From Haloarculaceae archaeon (GTDB lineage Archaea > Halobacteriota > Halobacteria > Halobacteriales > Haloarculaceae): DNA of 46,943 nucleotides. The stretch covers positions 66,744-113,686 of the forward strand of contig SKTU01000009.1 of assembly GCA_007122455.1 (NCBI GenBank). The letters run 5' to 3'. Positions 17,108-26,673 of this stretch are shown piece by piece (position 1 is the first letter of the stretch; each line of letters opens with the position of its first letter). The notes under the pieces were generated by a model. The model had not been told where the DNA came from. It saw nothing but the letters and a program-made list of their open reading frames with translations, and made no database searches. The position numbers and the translations under genes are program-made.

Positions 17108-18586
17108 ATGGCAGACTGGACGGAGACGTACCGCCCGACGACGCTCTCGGCGATCCGCGGGAACAACAAAGCCCGGGACGCGCTGAAGGAGTGGGCGGAG
17201 GGGTGGGACGACCACGGTGAAGCTGTGATCGTCCACGGCTCCCCCGGCGTCGGCAAGACGTCGGCCGCTCACGCGCTCGCAAACGACATGAACTGGCCGA
17301 CGCTGGAGATGAACGCCTCCGAGGCCCGGACGGCGGACGAGATTGAGCGGTTCGCCGGTCGCGCCGCCGCGAACACGACACTCGGCGGCGATCGTCAGCT
17401 CGTGATCCTCGACGAGGCCGACAACCTCCACCAGCACAAGGATCGCGGCGGCGCCGCTGCGATGACCCGCCTCGTCAAGAACGCCGCTCAGCCGATCGTT
17501 CTCATCGCCAACGAGTATTACGAGATGTCGTCGGGCCTCCGGAGCGCCTGTCGGGAGATCGAGTTCCGCGACATCTCCACGCGCTCGATCGTACCGGTGC
17601 TACGCGACGTCTGTCGGCAGGAGGACGTCGAGTTCGACGAGGAGGTACTGACGGGTATCGCCGAGCAGAACCGCGGCGATCTCCGAGGGGCGATAAAGGA
17701 CCTGCAGGCGCGAGCCCGAAACGGCGAGATCTCGGCGACGGGAAGCGAGGGCCACAGAGATCGCACGGAGGACATCTTCAGCTTCCTCGACGCGGTGCTC
17801 AAGGAGGAGTCCGCCGAAGAGGCGCTCCGAACGGCCTACGCCGTCGACGAAACGCCGGACAACCTCCTTCAGTGGATCGAGGACAAGGTGCCGAAGGTGT
17901 ACGAGAACGGGGAGCTGGCGGACGCGTACGAACACCTCGCGGATGCGGACGTCTGGCTCGGTCGCGTTCGGGCGACACAGAACTACAGCTACTGGCGGTA
18001 CGCCACCGACAACGTCGCGGCGGGCGTCGCAGCGGTTCGTCGCACCGATCGCGGCGGATGGACCCGCTACGGCGGCGCACCGTATCGCTCTTCACGAAAC
18101 GCGACGCGGGATTACGTCGCCGAACGCATCGCGGAGAAGGCTGGCGTCTCGACGGCGACCGCACGCGGGGAGATCGTGCCGTATCTCGCCGCGATGACCC
18201 ACCACTGCAACAACAGGGAGCTAACCGTCCGCATGGCGGCGCGCTACGAACTCGACGCAGAACACGTCTCGTTCATCACCGGTTCGGGGAAGACGACCAA
18301 CAAGGTCCAACGAATCGTCGCGGACGCGGAGGAGCTACTCGAGTCCGAAGCGGTGGAACACTCCGGGGGCGCGTTCGCCCAGCTCGAAGCGGCGGCCGCC
18401 GAGAAATCCGAGACGGCTGACGATCCCGAGGAGAACGCGGGAACGCTCGCGGCGTTCGGCGAAGCGGACGGAGCGGACACGGATGCCCGCGACGTCGAAC
18501 CGTCGACCGACGACGAATCCGAAGCGGAGGCCGCTCCCGAGGAGAGCGACGACGACGGACAGTCGGGACTCTCCGACTTCATGTGA
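17108..18586 (+). CDS. rfcL: Replication factor C large subunit
   Basis: A 492-residue AAA+ clamp-loader subunit that, with RfcS, opens and loads PCNA on primed DNA. Walker A is GSPGVGKT (44-51) and Walker B ends in DEAD (102-105, in VILDEADN). The RFC-specific start WTETYRPTTL is intact. The acidic C-terminal tail ends with QSGLSDFM, a PCNA-interacting (PIP-box-like) motif, as expected for archaeal RfcL. A TATA-like CCCTAAAC element lies 27 bp before the ATG. It is convergent with the malic enzyme gene, with only 36 bp between the stops. Confidence 0.96.
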   Translation: MADWTETYRPTTLSAIRGNNKARDALKEWAEGWDDHGEAVIVHGSPGVGKTSAAHALANDMNWPTLEMNASEARTADEIERFAGRAAANTTLGGDRQLVILDEADNLHQHKDRGGAAAMTRLVKNAAQPIVLIANEYYEMSSGLRSACREIEFRDISTRSIVPVLRDVCRQEDVEFDEEVLTGIAEQNRGDLRGAIKDLQARARNGEISATGSEGHRDRTEDIFSFLDAVLKEESAEEALRTAYAVDETPDNLLQWIEDKVPKVYENGELADAYEHLADADVWLGRVRATQNYSYWRYATDNVAAGVAAVRRTDRGGWTRYGGAPYRSSRNATRDYVAERIAEKAGVSTATARGEIVPYLAAMTHHCNNRELTVRMAARYELDAEHVSFITGSGKTTNKVQRIVADAEELLESEAVEHSGGAFAQLEAAAAEKSETADDPEENAGTLAAFGEADGADTDARDVEPSTDDESEAEAAPEESDDDGQSGLSDFM

Positions 18587-18622
18587 CGGCAAAAAGTGAC
18601 GATCCGCGTACGATCGTTCGGG

Positions 18623-20881
<2,259 letters not shown>

Positions 20882-20882
20882 A

Positions 20883-20892
20883 GGGGTACCCC
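20883..20892. promoter_or_regulatory. 10-bp palindrome at the maeB start
   Basis: GGGGTACCCC lies between the maeB TATA-like box and its ATG (20881), about where transcription should start. It could be an operator. It may also be chance in GC-rich DNA. Confidence 0.25.
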
Positions 20893-21014
20893 GTCCACTG
20901 GCCTCAAAAAGCTACCCACCGAGACAGACGGGAACTGACAGTTCTCACCGGGCGGATTCCCACGCTTCGAGACCGTTCCGCGAAATATATACTTCCGCGA
21001 ACCTGACCTCCGTT

Positions 21015-21836
21015 ATGGACTTCCGTCGGCTGCTCGTCGCCACGACGGGGCTTACGGCGCTGACGATGCTCGTCGGCGTCTACACCGCCGAGTTCGGTGC
21101 CGGCCTCGCTTGCGAGGCTCGCTGGCCGCTCTGTGACGGGGCGGTCTTCGGACTCTTCCCGGCAAACATCCCCTCGTTCATCGAATGGTTCCACCGGCTG
21201 CTCGCGATGATCACCGGCTTTTTCATCCTCGGATCGGCCCTCGCCGCGTGGCGTCGGGATGCCGACCGTCTGATCCGGTACGGGCTCGTCGTCGCGGTCG
21301 TCGTGCTCCCCTTCCAGATCGTGCTTGGTGCGCTGACGGTGACGCGCTACGAGATCCTGATTCTCACCGCTCACTTCGCGACCCCGATGCTCATCCTCGG
21401 CGGCGTCGTCGCAGCGACGGTCTGGAGCTATCGGGAGTCGCTCGGAACCGCACACCGGCTCCGGACGTCGCTCATCGGGTCCCTCGTTGGCTTTCCAATT
21501 CTCCTCGCTCTGACGCCGCGGCTGTTCATCGGCTACAGCTGGGCGGCGCAGATGACGTACTACACGGTCGGACTCTCCGTCGCAGCGATCCTCTTTACGA
21601 CCGCACTGCTCGCGGAACGCGTCGGATCCGCCGACCGAGCGATCGTCGTCGCCTCGGTCGTCGGCGCGCTGCTCGTTGTCGTCAATCTCGTCGTTGGACG
21701 CCTTCACTTCGGCGACGCCGGGCAGTTCGCGATGGTTGGGCTAACGATCACGGCCGCCCTCGTCGCACTCGTGACGCTCCGGCGCTTCGACCGCTCGCTC
21801 TCGGGATCGGTGCGGACTGCGCTGCACGGTAACTGA
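21015..21836 (+). CDS. ctaA: Heme A synthase, COX15/CtaA family
   Basis: A 273-residue integral membrane protein with about seven or eight predicted helices, which hydroxylates and oxidises heme O to heme A for aa3-type cytochrome oxidase. The heme-ligand His regions are visible: EWFHRLLAMITG in the first half and TAHFATPMLILGG. In the second half, expected His positions are less clear, a feature shared by short archaeal forms. It keeps a CEARWPLCDG cysteine pair on the predicted outer loop near residues 35-42. The TATA-like AAATATATAC element is 27 bp before the ATG. No oxidase subunit gene is in the window. Confidence 0.9.
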   Translation: MDFRRLLVATTGLTALTMLVGVYTAEFGAGLACEARWPLCDGAVFGLFPANIPSFIEWFHRLLAMITGFFILGSALAAWRRDADRLIRYGLVVAVVVLPFQIVLGALTVTRYEILILTAHFATPMLILGGVVAATVWSYRESLGTAHRLRTSLIGSLVGFPILLALTPRLFIGYSWAAQMTYYTVGLSVAAILFTTALLAERVGSADRAIVVASVVGALLVVVNLVVGRLHFGDAGQFAMVGLTITAALVALVTLRRFDRSLSGSVRTALHGN

Positions 21837-21875
21837 CGGCGTAGTTTTAACCACTCCGGGCGCGACGTCTCAGTC

Positions 21876-22154
21876 ATGAGCGATCTGCTAACCGACGACG
21901 AGATTGCGGACCGGTTACCGAGCGGCTGGGAGCGGAAGGGCGAGGAGATCCACCGAACCTACGAGTTCGATTCCTACCTGGAGGGTGTCGGGTTCGCGGC
22001 TGCGGCCGGTGGACTCGCCGAGGAGGCGTTCCACCACCCGGAGCTCCGGATCGGGTGGCGGGAGGTCGAGGTGCGGCTGACGACGCACGATGCCGGCGGA
22101 ATCACCGAGAAGGATACCGATCTCGCGGCCCGTTTCGACGAGCTGGTCGACTGA
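21876..22154 (+). CDS. 4a-hydroxytetrahydrobiopterin (pterin-4a-carbinolamine) dehydratase
   Basis: A 92-residue small enzyme of the PCD/DCoH family, which dehydrates pterin-4a-carbinolamine. The signature is EEAFHHPELRIGWREVEVRL (two adjacent His, then Pro), followed by TTHDAGGITEKD. A TATA-like GTTTTAAC element is 28 bp before the ATG. Archaeal members occur without obvious aromatic amino-acid hydroxylases and may be linked to molybdopterin-dependent enzymes. Two moeA genes lie about 1 kb downstream on the other strand, but this proximity is only suggestive. 40 bp separate it from ctaA on the same strand. Confidence 0.92.
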   Translation: MSDLLTDDEIADRLPSGWERKGEEIHRTYEFDSYLEGVGFAAAAGGLAEEAFHHPELRIGWREVEVRLTTHDAGGITEKDTDLAARFDELVD

Positions 22155-22284
22155 GCCCTGTCCCTCCACAGCTGACCGGTCTCGATCGGCGAGGGATCAG
22201 ACAGCGTTCTGGTCGAACTCGGGGAAGCCGAGCGGGCGTGACCGTGCCGCAACGCACTTGCCCCTCAGCGTCCTACTGGCTGGT

Positions 22285-22911
22285 ATGAATACGTACGACA
22301 GATACGCGTTCGACCTCGACGGGACGATCGTCGACGTCGAGGAGTCGTACGTCCGTGAGGTCATGACTCTGGTCGGCGATCGTCTCGGTCACAAGTTCAC
22401 CGACAGGGAAGCCCACCGGCTGTGGCACGGCCTCGGCGGCCCCCGAAACGACCAGCTCCGCGAGTGGGGCGTCGATCCGGAGCTGTTCTGGGAGCAGTTC
22501 CACGACGTCGAGAACCCGGAGGCGCGCGCCGAAGCGAGCTATCTCTACAGGGACGCCGAGCCGATCGGGACGCTCGCGGCCCCGACCGTGCTCGTCACCC
22601 ACTGCCAGCAGTACCTTGCGGACCCGGTCCTCGACGCGCTCGACATCCGCGACTGGTTCGACGCCGTGGTCTGCTGTACAGAGGAGACGGGATGGAAACC
22701 GGATCCGAAGCCGGTGGAAGCAGCGCTTTCGGCTGCCGGTGCGGAAGTGGGGAGCGGGGTACTCGTCGGCGATAGTCCTCAGGACGTCGGGGCGGCGTGG
22801 AACGCCGGGCTCGACGCCGCTCACATCGAGCGGCACGGCGCCGAAACCAGAGGGCTCTGCGTCGTCGGCGACCACCGCGTAAGCAGGATCGACGAACTGG
22901 TTCAGTCGTAG
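22285..22911 (+). CDS. HAD-superfamily hydrolase (phosphatase)
   Basis: A 208-residue HAD phosphatase starting at ATG 22285 (MNTYDRYAFDLDGTIVD). Motif I is DLDGT (nucleophile Asp and acid Asp). Motif II is the Thr in LVTHCQ. Motif III/IV is KPDPKPVEAAL followed by GDSPQDVGAAWNAG. The cap is alpha-helical, so it resembles phosphoglycolate-phosphatase-like subfamily I members. The substrate is unknown. Longer open frame upstream overlaps the PCD gene and has unlikely composition. Its last 10 bases overlap the end of the convergent small gene at 22902-23105. The 130 bp before it hold no other gene I can see. Confidence 0.85.
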   Translation: MNTYDRYAFDLDGTIVDVEESYVREVMTLVGDRLGHKFTDREAHRLWHGLGGPRNDQLREWGVDPELFWEQFHDVENPEARAEASYLYRDAEPIGTLAAPTVLVTHCQQYLADPVLDALDIRDWFDAVVCCTEETGWKPDPKPVEAALSAAGAEVGSGVLVGDSPQDVGAAWNAGLDAAHIERHGAETRGLCVVGDHRVSRIDELVQS

Positions 22912-23105
22912 AGTTCGTCGTCGAGCGGCAGTTCGAACTCGCCTTCCTCGACCGAATCGACAGCTGCGTCGAGCTCGAGCGCCTGGCCGCAGTCCGGACA
23001 GGCGACTGCGAGGGTGATCCGCAGGCCACTGTCGTCGTAAACCTCCATCACGCCGACGTCTCCGGGGTAGAGGTAGTCGGCGTCGAGTTCGTGACTGCAC
23101 GACAT
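22902..23105 (-). CDS. Small Cys-containing haloarchaeal protein, function unknown
   Basis: A 67-residue acidic protein from ATG 23105 (MSCSHELDADYLYPGD). It has a Cys/His pair at the start (CSH) and a CPDCG knuckle in the middle (VACPDCGQALEL), so it may bind one zinc ion. The rest is acidic strands ending ELPLDDELYD. A longer open frame upstream runs into the moeA-type gene and is rejected. It is probably cotranscribed with the upstream moeA-PBP gene, whose stop is 25 bp before this start. I do not recognise the family; a small regulatory or scaffold role is only a guess. Confidence 0.65.
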   Translation of the reverse strand: MSCSHELDADYLYPGDVGVMEVYDDSGLRITLAVACPDCGQALELDAAVDSVEEGEFELPLDDELYD

Positions 23106-23130
23106 ACGCGCACGAAGGGTCCAGCCCCCG

Positions 23131-25023
23131 TTAAGCCTTCTCCACCCGGTAGCCGGTGAGCGTATCGAACAGCGCTTCGCCGTCGTCGATCGCCGCTGCG
23201 AACGCTCTGACGCCGGGTTTTTCGATCCGGTCGTCGCTGGCCAGCGCGCGAACGCGCTCGTCGCCACACGGAACGAATCCCATACCGAGCGTGTCGGCCG
23301 TCGTTCGGAGCCCGAGTCCGACGTCGGCGCGGCCGTCGAGGACGTTTCGGGCCGGGGATTCGTGACCCCGTACAGATCGCTCGAACCCCTCGATCGATCC
23401 CGCGATTTCGTGCCGCTCGACGTCCCGATCGTCGGCGACGACGTCGAGCACCCCCTCGAACGTCGCCCGGAGACCCGAGTCGGCCGTCCGATTGACGAAG
23501 CGGAGATCCCGATCGACCAGATCCGCGACGCCGGCGACCTCGTCGGGGTTCCCCTGGGGGACGATCAGACCCCACTCCCGGCTCCACTCCCCGATCGGCG
23601 TCGTGTCTTCGAGCGTCGCGTCCCCGGTGACGATTGCGACGTCCGTGACCCCGTCACGAAGCCGGCGCAGCCCCTGTCGACTGCCGGAGCTGAGATACCG
23701 CGGGCGATCGATACGGTCGAGCAGCCGCGAAACGGCGGGATCGTCCTCGCCGGCTCCGAAGAGCGTCGGGGGACGAATGTCCGGCGAAAACAGCGTCACT
23801 TCGACTTCCTCGCCCTTCTCCAGGTACTCCACGTCCGGCGGCACCGCGACGACCCCGTCGGCCTCGACGAGGCTCGTCGTCGCTCCGCTTCCCTTGTCGA
23901 CCGGATAGACGAGCGTCCGCCCGTCGACGTCCGTTGTCAGCCCGACCGGCATGTATCGGAGGCGACCTTCACTGTATCGCTCGCGGACGGCCATCGCCCC
24001 GTCCACCGTCGCCGTCTCGGGCTCCGGTACTCCCGCCGCGTCACGGATCGCCGGCGCGACGAACGTCCGGAATATCGTGAGCGCACTCACCGGGTAACCC
24101 GGAAGCCCGACGTACGCCGAGCCGTCGAGCCGACCGACGAGCATCGGCTTTCCGGGTTTCACCGAGACGCCGTGGAGGAGGAGTTCCCCTTGCTCGTCGA
24201 TGACGCGGTAGATGACGTCGACCGCCGACGCGGATGTCGACCCCGACGAGAGCACGAGGTCGCAGTCCTCGGCCGCCTCCCGAAGGAGCGACTCCATCGC
24301 GTCGTAGTCGTCACCGGCGTGCGGATAGAGGCGCGGAGTACCCCCCGCCTCCTCGACGGCAGTCGCCGTGGTGTAACTGTTGACGTCGTATATCTCGCCC
24401 GCCTCGCTGCGGAGCCGCTCGCCCGGTCGGACGAGTTCGTCCCCCGTCGAGATGATACCGACCGCCGGCTTTCCGCGGACCGGAACCTCGTCGACGCCGA
24501 GCGCCGACAACAGTCCGATCTCCCGCGACGTCAGCAGCGTCCCCGGACCGACTGCTCGCTCGCCGGCGCCGATGTCGGCTCCAGCGAACATGATCCGATC
24601 GCCCGGTGCCAGCGACGTCCGGACGAGGACGGCGTCGTGGTCCGGATCCGGATCAGTTCGCTCGACCATGACGACCGCGTCGGCGCCGGGCGGAACGACG
24701 GCACCGGTCGAGATTTCCGCGGCTTCACCTTCGCCGATCTCGACGGCCGGTTCGGCACCGGCGTGAACCTCACCGACGACCGTGAGACGAACGGGATCGG
24801 CCTCGTCGGCGCCGAAGGTGTCCCGGGCTCGAAGCGCGTAGCCGTCGACGCTGGCGCGATCGAATCCCGGAACGTCCATCGTCGCGTCGACGCGTTCGGA
24901 GAGCACCCGGCCGCGAGCCGAGGCCAGCTCGGCGGTCTCGTCGTCCGCCCGGAGATCGAGCGATGCGATCGCCTCGCGAGCGGTCTCCGGATCGGAGAGC
25001 TCGCGGAACTCCTTTCTAGACAT
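23131..25023 (-). CDS. moeA: MoeA-like molybdopterin molybdotransferase fused to a periplasmic-binding-like domain
   Basis: A 630-residue two-domain protein. Residues about 1-405 are MoeA: DVPGFDRASVDGYALRA, GAVVPPGADAVVMVE, ISTGDELVRPGE and SGSTSASAVDV, the conserved ligand-binding loops for molybdate insertion into molybdopterin. Residues about 415-630 (ASDDRIEKPGVRAFAAAI, GLRTTADTLGMGFVPCG) are a PBP/MopI-like domain resembling molybdate- or LysR-type substrate-binding folds. Such MoeA-PBP fusions are known in archaea, and the extra domain may sense or hold molybdate or tungstate. Its ATG overlaps the stop of the upstream moeA paralogue by 8 bp, so the two are translationally coupled. Confidence 0.92.
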   Translation of the reverse strand: MSRKEFRELSDPETAREAIASLDLRADDETAELASARGRVLSERVDATMDVPGFDRASVDGYALRARDTFGADEADPVRLTVVGEVHAGAEPAVEIGEGEAAEISTGAVVPPGADAVVMVERTDPDPDHDAVLVRTSLAPGDRIMFAGADIGAGERAVGPGTLLTSREIGLLSALGVDEVPVRGKPAVGIISTGDELVRPGERLRSEAGEIYDVNSYTTATAVEEAGGTPRLYPHAGDDYDAMESLLREAAEDCDLVLSSGSTSASAVDVIYRVIDEQGELLLHGVSVKPGKPMLVGRLDGSAYVGLPGYPVSALTIFRTFVAPAIRDAAGVPEPETATVDGAMAVRERYSEGRLRYMPVGLTTDVDGRTLVYPVDKGSGATTSLVEADGVVAVPPDVEYLEKGEEVEVTLFSPDIRPPTLFGAGEDDPAVSRLLDRIDRPRYLSSGSRQGLRRLRDGVTDVAIVTGDATLEDTTPIGEWSREWGLIVPQGNPDEVAGVADLVDRDLRFVNRTADSGLRATFEGVLDVVADDRDVERHEIAGSIEGFERSVRGHESPARNVLDGRADVGLGLRTTADTLGMGFVPCGDERVRALASDDRIEKPGVRAFAAAIDDGEALFDTLTGYRVEKA

Positions 25024-26212
25024 GGTACTCCCAGTTCTCGACCGACACCGTTTCCCCTTCCGGAACGCCCTCCCGTTCCTCGGGGACGACGACCCAGCCG
25101 TCCGCGAGCGCGACGCTCGAGAGGACGCCGGAGCCGCTCGCTCTCGTCGGCGTGGCTTCGCTTCCGTCCAGGCGGACGCGCACGTACGTTCTGACGCCGG
25201 GCTCGCTCCGGATCTTCCGCGTCAGCTCGGCCTCTCGGGTCGGCATGGGATCGCAGGGAAGCCGTCCGAGCTGTTTGATCAGCGGCCGGAGGAACTGAAC
25301 CGCGTTGATGATCGCCGCGACGGGGTATCCCGGTAGCATCACGACGGTCGTCTCGCGAACGCGACCGAGCGCAACCGGGTGCCCTGGTTTCAACGCGACG
25401 CCGTGGACGAAAACGTCGCCGAGGTCGTCGACGACTTCGGGAATGAGATCACGCTCACCGACCGACGATCCACCAGTGGTGACGACGACGTCTTTGGTGA
25501 GGTCGCGCTCGACCGCCGCACGCAGCGCGTCCCGATCGTCGGTGACGATCTCCCGGCGGGTCACGTCCGCCCCCCACCGCTCGGCCAGCCGCGAGACGGT
25601 GAGTCGGTTGGTTTCGACGACTTCGCCGGGGGAGGGGTCGGACTGTACGAGCTCCTCGCCGGTCGGAACGACGGCGACCTCGGGTGAGCCGACGACTTCG
25701 ACTTCGTCGATCCCGGTCGCTTTCAACAGCCCGAGATCCGAGGGTCGGAGCTGGTGGCCCGGTTCGTAGAGCCGCTGGTTGCTCTCGACGTCCTCGCCGA
25801 TCGGGGCGACGTTTTCGCCCTCGGCGACGGCGTCGAACAGCTCTAGCTCGTCGCCGATCCGCTCGGTCGCTTCGATCATGACGACCGCGTCGGCCCCGTC
25901 GGGGAGCTCGCTTCCCGTGTGGACGCGAACGGCGGTGTTCGGTGCAATGCTGTCAGCCGTTCCCAGCACGGCCGGCGACCGGTCGGACGCGCCGAACGTG
26001 TCCTCGGCGCGAACCGCCCAGCCGTCCATCGCCGCGCGGGCGTAGTGGGGGACGTTCCGGCGTGCGTCGATCGGCGCCGCGAGCGCTCGACCGTCGGCGG
26101 CCGACAGCGGCAGCTGCTCGGTTCGATCGATCGGCGGCACGTCGAGCAGTCGCTCGCGCGCGTCGACGACGCGGGTCCGCTCCTTGAATCCCGTTTCGCG
26201 TACGTCGCTCAT
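25016..26212 (-). CDS. moeA: MoeA-like molybdopterin molybdotransferase (stand-alone)
   Basis: A 398-residue MoeA from ATG 26212 (MSDVRETGF). It has the four MoeA subdomains, with VPHYARAAMDGWAVRA, TGSELPDGADAVVMIE, VPTGEELV, TTGGSSVGERDLIP and the membrane-like PGYPVAAIINAVQFLRP turn. It lacks the PBP extension of its neighbour. It is the first gene of a two- or three-gene operon (this gene, moeA-PBP, then perhaps the 67-residue gene). Having two MoeA proteins may reflect separate molybdenum and tungsten insertion, which is established for some archaea but inferred here. The promoter TATA-like core lies inside an inverted repeat (26233-26245). Confidence 0.93.
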   Translation of the reverse strand: MSDVRETGFKERTRVVDARERLLDVPPIDRTEQLPLSAADGRALAAPIDARRNVPHYARAAMDGWAVRAEDTFGASDRSPAVLGTADSIAPNTAVRVHTGSELPDGADAVVMIEATERIGDELELFDAVAEGENVAPIGEDVESNQRLYEPGHQLRPSDLGLLKATGIDEVEVVGSPEVAVVPTGEELVQSDPSPGEVVETNRLTVSRLAERWGADVTRREIVTDDRDALRAAVERDLTKDVVVTTGGSSVGERDLIPEVVDDLGDVFVHGVALKPGHPVALGRVRETTVVMLPGYPVAAIINAVQFLRPLIKQLGRLPCDPMPTREAELTRKIRSEPGVRTYVRVRLDGSEATPTRASGSGVLSSVALADGWVVVPEEREGVPEGETVSVENWEYHV

Positions 26213-26232
26213 ACCGTTGTTCGGGGAGCGGA

Positions 26233-26245
26233 GCACAAAAAGTGC
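26233..26245. promoter_or_regulatory. Inverted repeat around the moeA TATA-like element
   Basis: GCAC (26233-26236) and GTGC (26242-26245) flank an A5/T5 core centred 27 bp before the moeA ATG at 26212. A protein bound here would cover the TATA region, so this may be an operator controlling molybdenum-cofactor genes. The symmetry is seen; the role is inference. Confidence 0.35.
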
Positions 26246-26301
26246 GCCGACCGGATGCCGACACCGCGGGGTTTAACGCGCCGGCACCCGTATCCGGCTT
26301 C

Positions 26302-26661
26302 ATGCCGATGCGTGAGGCGATGCGTGAGGCGTTGCGTGATCTTCCCGAATCAGTGTTCGCTGACGTGCTCGAACGGGACGACGCCTACCTGCTCGTCATC
26401 GATCTCCCGGGCGCGACCACCGATACCGTCGACGTGAGTGTCCGCGGCGCTCGCCTACGGATCGAGGCCCGTCGGGCGAAATCACTCCCCGAGGGATTCG
26501 AATATCTCGAGGAGGGCCGGGCGCTGTTCCTCGATAGCGAGCTCCCGCTCCCGCCCGACGCAACCGCCGACGGTGCCGAAGGGACGGTCGAACACGGCGT
26601 CCTCGAACTCCGGCTTCCGAAGGCGGGGGATACTGACGATCGAACGATCCAGATCTCCTGA
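26302..26661 (+). CDS. Hsp20/alpha-crystallin family small heat-shock protein
   Basis: A 119-residue chaperone of the Hsp20 type, which holds unfolding proteins. The alpha-crystallin domain runs from about DDAYLLVIDLPGATTDTVDV to GVLELRLPK, with strand RLRIEARRA. I use ATG 26302 (MPMREAMREAL), as a TATA-like GTTTAAC lies about 29 bp upstream; ATG at 26308 is also possible. The start lies in a 12-bp tandem repeat (26307-26330 plus a partial copy) that encodes MREA twice. It is followed 12 bp later by the ABC1/UbiB gene on the same strand, so the two are likely an operon. Confidence 0.85.
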   Translation: MPMREAMREALRDLPESVFADVLERDDAYLLVIDLPGATTDTVDVSVRGARLRIEARRAKSLPEGFEYLEEGRALFLDSELPLPPDATADGAEGTVEHGVLELRLPKAGDTDDRTIQIS

Positions 26662-26673
26662 GGTGGCCGATCG

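Noticed and set aside
18587-18622. Possible bidirectional terminator between rfcL and maeB
   Set aside because: Only short A and GATC runs with no convincing stem; 36 bp are too little to call.
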